From positions 458,299-522,298 of the forward strand of contig JXTB01000288.1 in assembly GCA_002914805.1 (NCBI GenBank): a DNA stretch of 64,000 nt, in the 5' to 3' direction. The notes under the pieces were generated by a model. That model was given only the letters and a program-made list of their open reading frames with translations, was not told the origin of the DNA and made no database searches. Position numbers and translations under genes: made by a program. This DNA comes from Parasponia andersonii. Taxonomy: Eukaryota; Streptophyta; Magnoliopsida; Rosales; Cannabaceae. Positions within the stretch are counted from its first letter, which is position 1. Every line of letters begins with the position of its first letter. Of the stretch, positions 1-12,000 are shown one piece after another.

Positions 1-1
1 T

Positions 2-1672
2 GCGGACCTAGTTTTAATCAGTCCTGAAGGGCATAACATTCATTGTGCGCTTCGCTTCAAATTCTCAGCGTCGAATAATGAGGCTGAATATGAAGCACTG
101 ATAGCTAGGCTAAAGCTTGCACAGGAAATGAAGGTCGAGATGATTGAAGTGTACAGCGACTCCCAGCTGGTCGTTTGTCAGGTTAAGGGCGATTACCAAG
201 CAAGAGAGGAGAGAATGATGGCCTATTTGCAGGAGGTACAACGATTGTTATCGACATTCGCTGCTTATAACATTCAACTTCTTCCTCGCATTGAAAATAC
301 CCAGGCGGATGCACTTGCTAAGCTCGCTTCAACGAAAGATGCAGAATTGTTGAAGGTTGTTCCTGTTGAATTTCTTGTATCGCCAAGCATCGAAGTTGAA
401 CTCCAAGTAACCATGCCAGTTGACGAAAAACCATCATGGATGGATCCTATAATGCAATATTTACAAAATGGCGATCTTCCTGAAAGCAAAGACGATGCAA
501 AGCGACTCCGCATGAAGGCAGCCCGCTATATCATCCATGATGAGAAGCTTTATCGAAGAAATTTTAGCTCGCTATTATTATTATGTGTCAATGATGAAAA
601 AGCACGCTACATTATGAGGGAAATTCACGAAGGAACATGCGGAAATCATTCTGGGGGCCAAGCACTTGCAAACAAGATTCTTCGATAAGGGTATTTTTGG
701 CCAACTATGAAAAAGGATACAATAGAATTTGTTAGGAGGTGTGATAAATGTCAACGATTTGCGACTATTCCTAGAATACCACATGTTCCTTTAACTACAA
801 TGACTACTCCATAGCCATTTGCTGTTTGGGGAATTGATATTATCGGGATGCTTCTATTAGCACGGGGTGGATTGAAGTATGCAGTGGTCGCAGTAGATTA
901 TTTCACAAATTGGACGGAAGCTGAAGCCTTGAGCACCATTTCCGCAAAGAAGATGATAGATTTTGTTTACAAATCTATAATTTGCCGTTATGGTATACTG
1001 CATACTATAAAATCTGATAATGGGAAACAATTCGATTGCGATGAGTTCCGTAACTTCTGTAACAACTTGGGCAACAAGAAGAGTTTCTCTGCTGTTGTTC
1101 ATTCACAAGCTAATGGGTAGGTCGAAGCGATAAATAAAATACTTAAACAGAATATAAAGACGAAACTGGAGGAGCATAAAGGAGCTTGGCCAGAGGTACT
1201 TCCAGAAGTTTTATGGGCTTATCGCACCACTCAATGAACCACTACTGGAGAGAGTCCATTCTCTTTAGCTTATGGATATGAAGCAATGATCTGAGTTGAA
1301 ATTGATGCGAGCTCTCTATGGCAATCTGTTTATGAGCAAGATCAGAATGATGTATTAATGAGAATTGAGCTCGATTTTTTAGAAGAAAGGCGTAAACAAT
1401 CTCAACTTCGAATCGCATTATATCAATAACGCATTGCCCGACATTATAACTCCAAAGTCAAAAGTAGACATTTTGAAGTTGGTGATCTTGTCCTTCAAAG
1501 AGTTCTTCCTAATAATAAAGAGCATGGTGCTGGTGTATTTGGACCTTCCTGGGAAGGACCTTATGTTATTGACGTCATCATTCGACCTAGGACATACAAG
1601 CTAGCTCGCATCGGCGGACAAAAGATCGAACATGCTTAGAATGCAGAACAACTTCATCGTTATTATCAATGA
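2..1672 (+). pseudogene. Tat-type pol 3' part: archaeal-type RNase H and integrase, seven nonsense codons
   Basis: One frame stays open in register from base 2 to the terminal TGA at 1670-1672. In order it shows the end of an RNase H domain (NNEAEYEALIA near 85-115, YSDSQLVV near 155), a linker, an integrase zinc-binding domain (His pair near 625-645, CDKC near 740), the catalytic core (GIDIIG near 832, SDNGKQF near 1013, acidic residue near 1125) and a GP-type C-terminus near 1540-1570. Seven premature stops interrupt it at 686, 812, 1118, 1235, 1292, 1427 and 1637, with no indels. RNase H removes template RNA; integrase inserts the cDNA into host DNA. The start lies before the window. Confidence 0.85.
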
Positions 1673-1827
1673 ATCTTCATGTTTATCTCCATGTATTTTC
1701 AACGGCTTCCTATATCTTCATTATTTCGTCATTTGATGTCATTTGTCAATAATATTTCTTCGGCTATTACTTCAACTTCATTTGATTCATCTCTTATAGT
1801 TCTATGGCAGTTTTCGGACACCATAAA

Positions 1828-1842
1828 ACTCGGGGGGCAGTG
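1828..1842 (+). other. internal polypurine-tract-like G run after pol
   Basis: About 160 bases after the pol stop lies a G-rich run (CTCGGGGGGCAGTGGG at 1830-1845) that resembles the plus-strand primer of Tat-type elements, followed by TGGG. A second, better-placed tract occurs at 5491-5505. The first may be a remnant of an earlier element end, before the antisense gene region was acquired (inference). Confidence 0.4.
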
Positions 1843-2428
1843 GGATCAAAATATTATCTCCTACTTGCATCCTAAGGGACTATGCAAATGTCTATTTAGA
1901 AGAGTTGGAATCATTTCCCTCCTCGAATAACAAAGTAACTAAGCAAAATGTTCATTATTCGATGTGATATACTGCTATATTTACATTTTGCCATAGAACT
2001 TTTGAAAAACAGTATTGAGTTTGCATCACTCGTACTTGCTGTTTTCTTAAGCGACCTAACCTATCCTAACACTTAAAACTCGTTTTAAGTCAGTTGGATT
2101 CAAATCGCAAAAAGCATACCGATCAGTCACCTAGTGATTGACTACTTAGTTAAAATTACAATGTTGTGTTTTGATTATTCTGCAGGAATATATATCTGAC
2201 AAGAAAAAAGCATTCATTAAAAAGCACGCACCCGTATACATGCAAAGAGAAAAATAGGGACTAAGCCCACATTGTTCTGATGTAAAAAAAAAAAAATGAA
2301 TACAAATGTATTTTTTATACAAAAGTGCTCGCTTCGCCATCTCCAGTTTTGGTAGTTTCCTCCTCCCTCTAACTATGGACAAGCTCAACCACGTCCTCAC
2401 CAAGGATAGAGAAGTCAAAGTCCGGATG

Positions 2429-3320
2429 CTAGCAGAAGATGTTAAAAATAATGGTCGACGAAGTGATGTCACTGGCTTTATCTTCGAGCTCTTTGACTCC
2501 AGTAGCCTTGAACTCTTTAATAGCTTTGTGAACTGCCTCTGTAGTCGCCTCCTTCATGCGATCCGGATGCTCGAAGATAGTTTTCTCGAGCTCTTTGACT
2601 TTCTCCTCGAGATTCTCTTTCTTGAGCTTCTCCTTGGCCAGGCCTTCGAGCATCTGTTGCCTCTCCAAGTCAAAGGCTTTTTTCTCCTCCTCCCGAGCTT
2701 TCTCCGAGGTCTCGAATGCTTAGGTTATCTCTTCAACTTTTTCGGCATTTTTCAAATATTCGAGGACTGGGTCATGTATTAGGACAGCAGCAGCCGTGGC
2801 CTGAAAATATAACCATTAATATCAAGAAATAATATATTGAAGAGAGAATAAAAGGTGCTTACATTTGCCAGCATCCTCAACACAGAACCGAAGGCAACCT
2901 TGGTAGATCGTCACTTTATCCTCTCCCAGCCCTCCTCGGAAGTGAAGCGATCAATGAAGACATCGCTCATACCAGCCTTTTCTGGTAATTGATTGAGGAG
3001 CGCGAAGAGCTCCTCGTCTTTATCTACCAGGTTTGGTTTCGAAAAGGTGGCAGTCTCCTTGGATGGTTCGGGATAGCTCATTGTTTGAGGCTATGGAGGA
3101 GGCGAGCTTGCCGGGATATCCTCGAAGGCAACTTTTCATTTTTTGGAATTGTCGACCTTCTCTTTCCTTTTCAATGACGATGGAGGAGTGCTCTCGGGTG
3201 TCTTGGATTTTGCCATGGACCCAAGAGTGGAAGGTGGTGCTTGCAGGCCGCTACCAATAACCATCTCTATACAGATATGTCAGTAAGCGAGGTGACATAA
3301 TACAATGATGATTAAAATAC

Positions 3321-3359
<39 letters not shown>

Positions 3360-4488
3360 TACCTTCTTGCTGTTGAGGAGCTGGTGGTGATGCTGTTTCT
3401 GGAGAAGATGGTTCCGAAGTTGAAGGGGTGGCAGGTGCTTTTCGTTTCCTAGGTTTGGAAGACGAGGCACTCTTATCCGTCTGCTTCCTCGGTTTCTTTT
3501 TCTTCGAGCTCGAAGGTCTGGACGAACGGATGGGGGGGTCAGGGAATGCGGCTCCCTTTGGAAGCAAACCGCGAGCGACCAGGTTATTGGAAGTCCCAAG
3601 CTTCTTCCAATCAAATTCCTCAATTAAAAGGTCGTTGATTTTATACACCCTTGCAAGCTGTTCCCTAGAAAGTCCGGGCCATTCCCTGTTGTCTGCGATG
3701 ACATACGAGTGTAATCAGGATAAATATGATAATATAGAAAAAGGTGATAAATTGAAAAATTACCGACTAAGATTTTGAAAGAAGCCGTTATCTGCATAGT
3801 CAAAGTGGAAAAATAGATTTTTCCGTTTTCCCATGTTATTGCGAATCCCGTAGATTGTTTTTATTGCCTGGTTCGACCACTTGCTCGCATAAAAGAAGCC
3901 AAAATCTGACGGGTTTGATTTCACTTGATAAAACCAAGCGAACTCTTTAGGAGTGGGGGAGTTTAAACCTAATTTGTGGTAAAGTATGTACAAACTTACT
4001 ATATATCTATAAGTATTTGGAGTCAGTTGGAAAGGGACAACCCCATAGTAGTCAATGATTGATTTTATGTATAGATGATATGGGAGGTGGACACCGTATT
4101 TAAGAACTGCTTCAGAAAATGAGGCAATTCCACGTGGTGGTATGTGTGATCGATTGAATTCCATGGGAAGGTGTAGAGGGATGGCGATCGTATAGTTGCA
4201 CATGATGTTGCTGAGCTTGTTCGTTGTGCAGCTCGTCCTTATATTGGTACATGACCAATTCCCCTCTACGTATTGATAGCCCGATGCGAAGGCAGGGGCA
4301 TCTCTGATATGCCGAGGCCACTGGTCCTGAGGGAGGTCGCCTGTGCGAGGACTACTTTGCTTGACCCCGGTTATCTCTACTTCGGGTTCTGACTCAAGGT
4401 AATCTTCAAGGTTTATGGAGCTAACACTGGAGTTCTCAGATTCTCCTGAGAATGCATTCTCTTCCCTAAAATCCTCACTACTATACAT
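2429..4488 (-). pseudogene. antisense four-exon gene inside the Tat element (plant transposon-type domain plus coiled coil)
   Basis: Read on minus: exon 1 4488-3764, intron 78 nt, exon 2 3685-3363, intron 96 nt, exon 3 3266-2863, intron 62 nt, exon 4 2800-2429. All three introns are GT-AG and the phases (2, 1, 0) join in frame, giving about 607 codons. Exon 1 holds a region like the plant 'putative gypsy type transposon' family (Transposase_28), with a segment like PFQLTPNTYRYIVSLYILY and then EFAWFY. Exon 2 is a Ser/Pro/Lys-rich basic linker. Exon 4 is a Glu/Lys heptad-like coiled coil (LEEKVKELEKTI). In-frame stops at 3136, 3091, 2911 and 2720 (plus coordinates of each codon start) break exons 3 and 4. 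Function is unknown. Antisense genes at this position are known in some Tat elements. The longer reading past 2429 suggests the original end was nearer 2355. Confidence 0.75.
3320..3356. repeat. (TA)n microsatellite in intron 2 of the antisense gene
   Basis: An uninterrupted TA run lies within the predicted 96-nt intron. It is probably a post-insertion expansion. Confidence 0.9.
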
Positions 4489-5490
4489 CTGAAAAGAAAT
4501 ACGGATGGGTTTAGCCCTATGCGAGCATCAAGGATCTTCGCTATATGCAAGCAAATTTTGGGGGTTCACCCTAGGATTATATTAATAAGCAAGCTCATCG
4601 AATTTTTTCTAATCAGTCTACGGATTCATAAAAATTGCTCGAGTAGTTCGTCAAAATAAATAAATAGGGTTTCAGACCCTAAAAACTCTTTTACGAGTTC
4701 CTCTTTGTCCATTATTTAAAAAAAAAAGAAAAGAAAAAAGAAGTCTATTCTACGAACTGGTAAAGGGGATCTGAAAAATCTCCATTCCAGTCCATCTGAA
4801 TATGGATAGGTTCTTATTCAGGTCATTTGGACTCCACAGTTTGTTTCAATTCCTAGAAATAAAAACTGAGAATAAGTTTTTTCGAGACAGACGAAGAATA
4901 ATAGGAGAGAAGAAATATACTAACATTTCTTCGAAAATAGAGGGATTGAGTTACGGTTTGAAGGATTGTGGTAACTTCGTCAGAGAAGATACTGGAACTG
5001 TGCGAGCTGAAGAACGAAACGACGCAAGAGGAGTTGCTCTGAAATACTTTGGGTTTTAGAAAGATGGAAGACGAGAGAGTTTATAATGAAGAAGCAGATT
5101 GATTTCCGATATTTATCTCTCAAGCATCGCTAAATCACAGCCGTAGATCAAGGTATTTGATTTTCAGATCTAAAGGCCGAAGTTCACGCGGGATTTGATT
5201 TTTTCCGAAATTAACTTGGTATCTTTTCAAAATTTGAAACGATTCGATTTAAGACGACAGCTGGCATCATCGTTGTCATTAAGTCTCCTCGAGTTCTGCT
5301 ATTCTTCTTAGAAAAGGTGACATGTATTTTCATCTGTCAGAAAAAGGTGCGCGTGATCTTGAAAAAGGTGAGATTTGAGATCTGGCGACTCTTCGACTCT
5401 TCAAGGGTCTCAAGTCTAGGTCATGACGTCGCATTTTTTAAGCTCGCACTTACATTAGAAGGAAGCTCCATTTTTTCCTGAAGAACTAAT

Positions 5491-5505
5491 GGAGCTGGGG
5501 GCAAT
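5491..5505 (+). other. polypurine tract of the Tat element
   Basis: GGAGCTGGGGGCAAT lies immediately before TGTTGTGCGG, the start of the 3' LTR. Its composition and position fit the plus-strand primer of Tat-type elements. Confidence 0.75.
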
Positions 5506-6200
5506 TGTTGTGCGGTCTAAAATCCTATGTCAGGTCGTATGAGTAAGATTAAGTGCGATCTCTTCTGAATAAGTTAAGTGCGACCAAAATGAAAAGGAGA
5601 CTAGTCTTCGCTTCGTCAAACGGGTAACCTACAAAGAAAGGGAAACAAAAATTTCTCTTTAAAGATCGACCAGTTACTTTATTTAAGTGATTACCCAGTT
5701 ATATTGTTACTCAAATTGTATTGCCCGATTGTACAGTTACCCATTCTCACAACTGGAAACATTGAGCTATCCTCATCTATATAAAGGGAGTCAATGTTTC
5801 AGTAAAGGGGAGTTCAATGTTTCAGTAAGGGAATCTTGGACTTTTTCTGATTTTGGGAGGCTGAGGAATTTTTGAGAGAATCTTTTTAATTTTTTTTTCT
5901 TCTTTTCGGACAACACTAATTTTGAGTTCTTGTAATTCTCCAGAAAATAGTGAAAAACAGTGGACATATGCTCATCTTTATCTATAGTAACCTTTTTCGT
6001 CGCTTTAGACACTGTGCATATAAGCTCGTTAGAGACTTTTTTTTTTTCTTCTCATTTTCTCGTTTTTTCCCTCACACACAAACATATTCTCTCTCTCTCT
6101 CTCTCTCATTGTCCAAATTTGGCTCTCTCATTGGTATTTTGCTCCGTAACTAAAATTTCATCAGCTCCCTAAGATGAAAAAATATTGCAAGCATGCAATC
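5506..6200 (+). repeat. 3' LTR of the Tat element (right end approximate)
   Basis: It starts with TG after the polypurine tract. A TATA box (TATATAAA, 5778-5785) sits in a CTCATCTATATAAAGGGAG context that recurs almost identically at 62941-62956, indicating a related LTR promoter. Downstream are T-rich runs and a (CT)n tract near 6090-6107. No second LTR is available, so the CA end cannot be fixed. Confidence 0.65.
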
Positions 6201-6662
6201 AGCGAATTGGTGACCAGAAATGTGAATTCACATGAAATAAAATGAGAAACGAGGCGAATTCTGATGGTTGTTGGGTAGCAGGGAGTTGACCCAAAGCCTT
6301 GGGGAAGTTTCTTCGAACCTACCTAAACCAGTGTCAGCAATCAAAAAATGCAATATACTATTTTTGATATCAAAACCATATTAACGAATCCTATAGAAAA
6401 GCCGCTACAAATCCAACTGAAGCTCTTATATATATAACTAAATAGCATAACATTTATATTCCGACTATAATATAAACAAAAATAATGTAACAAATTTCCA
6501 CTAGTAAATGGCAATAACTTAATTATTACGTGGTTTTTCACTTTGAGTAGTTAAAATGAAAAACTGGAAGGCAAATATACAAAAATAGAGAGATAAATAA
6601 CTTTATTAGTCCTTGAATTAAGGAGAAAGTCTCACTTTGGTCTTGAAATTTTAAATTGTATC
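6201..6662. other. unassigned intergenic sequence
   Basis: AT-rich sequence with no coding pattern that I can recognise on either strand. The last five bases before the solo LTR (GTATT, 6663-6667) are its target duplication. Confidence 0.5.
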
Positions 6663-6667
6663 GTATT

Positions 6668-8863
6668 TGTGAAATCCCTTAAAAATTGTAAGGACAAATT
6701 GTTCTTTTGATCCGATATAAAAAAAAATTATTAGATGAATTTGGAATTGGGTCTAGGTTCATTTGGGCGAAAATGTAAGAAAAGCTTGAAAATTGGGATA
6801 AAAATATAATTATTTAAGGGTATTTTTGAGAACATTTTAAGAAAATTGGGTCTAAGTACAAATAAGCAAAACAGTACCCAATTAACTAGAAGTTGACACG
6901 TGGTGCTACAGTTTGAAAATTGCTTATAAATCCCTGCATTTTCTCTTTCTTTTTCGATCTAGTCTCCGGAGCAAAAACCCAGAACCTAAAATCCGGCGAA
7001 GCTCTATTGAGCTAGCTCTAGCCTCCGTTGCACTGCGCCACTGACCGACGCCGACATTCCCCTGGTAGACGAAGCTTCCACCGCCAGAAGCAACTGTATC
7101 AGAGCCCGCGATAGTCAGAAAATGGCGAAAAACACTGCAGATTCTTTTGCTCACCGGAGCCGATTCTGGTTACTATTCACCTCAAAACCAGTCATCGTGG
7201 ACTCGTCTCCTCACGTGCAATCTGGTGGTAGGTACCTTGTGTCTTAATTTTACTGCGTTTGATTTTAATTTCATTTGACGATTTTATGCGTAAATAGTTA
7301 CAGAACTAACTTTTTGATTGGACCGATAGATTTTAAAACCAATATTATTTTTGGAATCTATGTTGAAAATGGTGAAAAATGAGATATATATTGACTATGT
7401 TCTGAAACAGAACCAAAAAACGAAATCGGACGGCTCAGATTTGCCTTGATTTTGCGTGTTGTGGGTCCTACATCTAAATGTGACAAATTATATATTTTAC
7501 CTAAGATTTTTGGGTGCTCTGGATTCAGTGGTGAAGTCCGTTTCATGATTTGAAGCTTCGTTTGAAAATCAAGTTTTCAAATCAAGGAACCAAAGGTCCA
7601 AAAATGACATCCGCTCTTCTAAACGACACCTAAACGATGCCAAACTTTCTTTATAGCCTTACAATGCTAGTTGAACGCTCGATTGAGGTAGAGATTCGAT
7701 TACTTGATCTTCAAATTAGTTTAATTTTGATTTTCACATATTTTTGAAAAATTTGGAATTTTGTGAAATGATTTATAAAAATTGTGTTTAAATTTGTTTT
7801 GACCTGATTTGAGATATAAACTGCTTGGGAGGCACGTCACACTGGTTGGCATGTCATATATATACTGTTTGAAACTATTTTCTGCAGGAAATTGGTTTTT
7901 TGGGTTTTGATAAAAAATGACTGTTATAATGCCAAAATTCTTAGAAAATCCAACATGATTTAAGGACTAAATATTAATTGATTAAAGAACACTGCATGGA
8001 TTATTTTGAGATTTTGTAGAAATGGTATATATCCATATTCTATCATTCATATAATATTTGCATGCACTCACATACTTACGCTACCGTCGGACTTATGATG
8101 CCCACATAGGGTGATTAGACTTACGACGCCTCTTTAGGTGACTTAGATTTACGGGTGATCCATTAGGACATTTCGGACATCATGATTACATACATAGTTA
8201 TATGTTGGTTTGAATAGATATGTACTGATTTTGATGGATGTTTTACAATAGGTTGGAATGTTTGAACTATTGGACTATGATTTCTACTTGAGTTTTGTGA
8301 ACTGTTTTGAATGGAATACTAACCATGTAGGATCTTCAACATAAGTATATTTCTTATATATATAAAAGCTTGTAATCGATTCTCTACTGGGTATTAGCTT
8401 ACCTTCTTCTTTTCCTTAGGTGGCACTCAGTATGATTTGGATCAAAAGAACTAGATCGAGGCATTTGCAGAATAACTAGTTCATTTATATTTTGATAAAT
8501 TCCTATGAGATTTATGAAATATTTAGATTTGAGTAGGAATTTAGAATTTCATTAAATTTTATAAACTAGAGTATGAGATTTGGATACAGTTTGTATTACT
8601 TATGTCTGTATTTGAGTGTGAGATGATTTGTGATGCATGACTATTAAACAATTGTTTTAATTACGGTCTATGTTCAATGAATGATGCGTAACTGTGGGGT
8701 TTTATTTTCAATTAAAAAATTTGCTTAAGGCCATTTTTGAAAAGTTAGAGTCTTTGAAGCAAATTTTTGAATTAATTAAGTCATTTAAAAAAAATATATT
8801 TTTTAGTATTTCTATTTTATGAAATACTCATTCTGTTACTGACCCTGGCCTCGGGTTGTAACA
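6668..8863 (+). mobile_element. solo chromovirus (Del/Tekay-type) LTR with GTATT target duplication
   Basis: The 2196-bp unit begins TGTGAAATCCCTT and ends GGGTTGTAACA, and is bounded by GTATT at 6663-6667 and 8864-8868. It parallels the LTR at 60746-62880: the same opening (roughly TGTAAAATCCTAAAA), a block with GACACGTGGTG followed by AATTGCTTATAAATCCCT near 6894-6935, a GC-rich transcribed-leader-like block at 6960-7240, and the late GGGTATTAGCTTACC...AGGTGGCACTCAG block near 8390-8430. No internal region is attached, so it is a solo LTR left by LTR-LTR recombination (inference). Confidence 0.85.
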
Positions 8864-8868
8864 GTATT

Positions 8869-9106
8869 GATGCTTAAACTATTAAAACATTTTGTTTTAG
8901 TCCATTTTATTCTTAATATATTTTATTTGATTCTTATTAAAATGAGCATATAAGTTGCATTTCTCATTCTGTATTAGTAATTTCAATAAAATATCATATA
9001 TATTATATTATTGTCCAATATGCAACTAATTATTATTCAACCAATCAAGTTTATAAACTGATTTAATTTATGTTTTAATCTCTTTATAGTGTTATACTAT
9101 GCTTCT

Positions 9107-9156
<50 letters not shown>

Positions 9157-10489
9157 AGTACAATAGAATAATCAAGTTGTCTCGTGTGCTCGTTTTATTA
9201 AGAATAAAACCCTAAACTTATAACAAAAAGAACTAGAATTAATGAAACTTTTTCAATAATTTTTTAAGGATCAAAATAATACAATTTAAAATTTAAATAG
9301 CAAAGTAAACTTTTCTCATAGTATATAGTATAAAGACAAGAAATTGCCTCTTTAATTAAAACTAACATTACACACAACAATAGACACTGAATTTGCACAA
9401 AACAAGAAGCGTTTAGATTGAGATGTTTCAAATATCGAAACTCCAAAAGAAAAAACATATTTGATTGAGATCAAAGAGTTATATATAGAAGTTGATCATC
9501 AGCTGCAATATAATATTTGCAGCAAGAGAAAGATTTTCTCTGTGCCTAAAATTAAATGCTTGGGAAGCTAAAAGGGCATGCGCAAGTTAATGTTACTTTT
9601 CTTAAGGGAAAACTTAATGCTATTTAGTGTGCCCTAAACACATAATTTCGTGCCAATTTTTCAGGACACTAGCTTCTAAGTTAATTCGTTTTTGTTTTTG
9701 CTTCTTTTTTTTTAACACGATCAAGTCGAGCAACAAATTCCCGCGACTACATGTCGCCCCAATAGATAACATCATATGCAGCAGTTATCATGACCTCCCT
9801 TTCCTATCAAACTCATTGCAGCATCACTAGTGAGTTTATATCTTTCCACCTTAGGAGGTTGCTTACTAGAAATTCTATTGTCCAGAAGTTATCCTTTTAT
9901 TTTGATCTAAGGGCTATCGTTAAGTTGTTGACCGAAAAAAAAAAAAATTGGTGTCTATTGTTTCAATCTCTTCCAATGAATATACACGTTTTTCTTTTTC
10001 TAAAATTTTTTACTATCCTTTTTTAATATTTTTATTGTGAATTTATATATAGACTGACATATCGAACCTCTCCTCCTACACACTAGATATATAAGCGTTT
10101 ATTGCTCATTGAAGCATTGCTCTTCTACACGTTATTTCCTGAATTCCTTCCCCTGATTCCTTCCAGGCGGGAGTCAATAACACCCGGGCTTTCGGGCGAA
10201 GCCTTAATAAATGCCTGAACCTCACGTTATTTTAAAGTTTCAAAAAAAAAAAATATACTTGTTTATAAAAATAAAAATAAAAAAAGCAACGGTCTTTCTA
10301 TGGGTAAGATCCTCATCCTTCTCGATATGATATATATATTTTTACTTTTATATTTGTTTTTTTTTTCAATTGCACTGAGATGTTTTCACCACTTTTCTCG
10401 ATTTTTTTTTTTTTTTTGCATTTAAAGAAAACAAAACAAAATAAAAATAAAGAAGAGAGCGTGCGTGACGAGCTCAACCATAAGAAAAG
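8869..10489. other. AT-rich intergenic sequence with a (TA)n tract
   Basis: No supportable gene. A (TA)n microsatellite spans about 9106-9150. A short GC-richer patch at 10140-10225 is followed by an A-run at 10240-10251; I could not assign it. Long homopolymer T runs occur near 10357 and 10405. Confidence 0.6.
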
Positions 10490-11650
10490 ATGAAGAGGCG
10501 TCCGTCATGCGTCGACTACCACATCCACCACGGAACCGCCGCCGCCGCCGTCGCCACCTCCACCTCCTCCCGCGTTAGGGGTTCTCATCCCACCCTTCCC
10601 AGACGGCATCGCTCCGAGCATCTTAGCACGTGTACCGAGATTTTACCACCCTGTCCTCTCGGCGGTCTCAAAGTCCATCAGGTCTCTCCTCTATTTCGCG
10701 GACTTCTTCACCTCTCGATCATGGTTCGTAGTCCATTGAGATCCCAACCCAAACGACGCCGCGCTCCTCCGACTCGCCCCCGTCCCCACCTATCCCTCTC
10801 CCTCTCAATAAAAAGTTAGTAGCGTTCGCTTGCGCCTGTTGGCCCCAGAATCTAGGTCATCGGTGGCCTAATCGATTACAAAACCGCTTCCTCAGAGGTT
10901 GGGTCCTCGACTGCCGCTTTCACCCAAGCATGAGAACCGCGCGTTACAATGCGGTGGCGAAAGTCGCGGACGGAAAGATCTACGTGGTGGATAGGGACCA
11001 TAAATTGCCCCACTGGGGTAGTTTACTGGGTGAAGTGTTGGATCTGGTCATTGGACGCTGGGAGGCCATTCCTATTCCCTTCAGCGACGACATTGAGGGG
11101 GCCGCCGCTATACGCGCCGCCGGGTACCCACTGTCACGTGGAGGACGGGAGATGGACGGACAAGATTTCAGTTATGAGCTGGCAATGAGGAGGTGGGAGG
11201 CGATGGCCGGAGGTCTAGTGTCATGGGAGATGGTGAGCTGTATTGGCGTGATGAGAGGGGAGTTTTGGTATTTGATGAAGGACAAGGCGGGTGGACATTG
11301 CTATATGGTAATGTCCATGTGATGGAAGGGATGCCCAAGGACATATGGAGCTACGATTGTTGATGTGGGAGGAGGAAGATTGGTTATGGTGTGGGCACAA
11401 TTGAGGAATGGGAGTGATTATCAACAAGCTGCTGATTTTGATTTGTATAAGTGGTATACAGAGATATGGTGTGCTGAACTAGATCAGAAGAAGAAAGATA
11501 AAGATGAAAATGAAGATGATATTGCGGATTGGTGGAGAGAATTCCGTTCATTGAACAAGATTCTTCTACATTCTGATTTGATTTTCTCGAACAGAGAAAA
11601 ATGTTCTCGTCGATTCAAAGATTGCGTCTTCTTCTCGGTTTCTTTGTGAG
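10490..11650 (+). pseudogene. F-box/kelch-repeat protein pseudogene
   Basis: A GC-richer island with degraded coding sequence. From 10581 one frame reads as an F-box: IPPFPDGIAPSILARVPRF, then HPVLSAVSKSIRSLL, ending at a TGA at 10737-10739. A different frame from about 10890 carries kelch-like sequence (ARYNAVAKVADGKIYVVD, then DLVIGRWEAIP). A third frame continues near 11230-11340 (ELYWRDERGVLVFDE). F-box proteins are substrate adaptors of SCF ubiquitin ligases, with kelch repeats binding the target (family knowledge). Frameshifts between segments and lack of a usable start mark it as dead. The exact orthologue is not recognised. Confidence 0.75.
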
Positions 11651-12000
11651 CATGGATAGGTCGTATGAGTTTTTGCAGAGTTGGGCCAAGCTGTGTTTAA
11701 TTCCGATGATCTAAGTATTACAAAGCGCGTCGTTATATTATAACTATCTTAATGATTATTATTTCTTTAGGTACCTTTGTTGATTTTTTGTTTTCTTTTT
11801 TTGAAGGTGATTGAGGCTTGAATAGGTAAACTTCGATCATGTTATACATAGTTTCTTATTTATTTTATTTCAATATTATCATCCTTACTTTTGTCTCAAC
11901 TTGTTGACAAGTGGGACTTCTTAGCTTTTCAATAATATGGCTTCTCAATTCAATTTGGTAGTACGGATTTTATTTGATTGAATTTAGTTAACTTCTGTTT
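11651..12000. other. AT-rich intergenic sequence
   Basis: Nothing recognisable beyond the downstream flank of the F-box/kelch pseudogene. Confidence 0.6.

Larger units (their letters stand above)
1..6200 (+). mobile_element. 3' half of a Tat-lineage Ty3/gypsy LTR retrotransposon
   Basis: The window opens inside pol and runs through a second RNase H, integrase, a long region with an antisense spliced gene, a polypurine tract at 5491-5505 and a 3' LTR starting at 5506. An archaeal-type RNase H beside the integrase, and a long stretch between pol and the 3' LTR with an antisense gene, are known traits of the Tat clade (established knowledge). The 5' LTR, gag and most of pol lie outside the window. 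The right end is approximate because the other LTR is not available for comparison. Many in-frame stops make the copy non-autonomous. Confidence 0.8.

Noticed and set aside
3280-3355. Ile-Tyr repeat protein ends
   Set aside because: Translation of a (TA)n microsatellite that lies in a predicted intron.
9480-9530. GCTGCAA/TTGCAGC hairpin as a terminator
   Set aside because: Short, AT-loop inverted repeat with no gene upstream; expected by chance in this composition.
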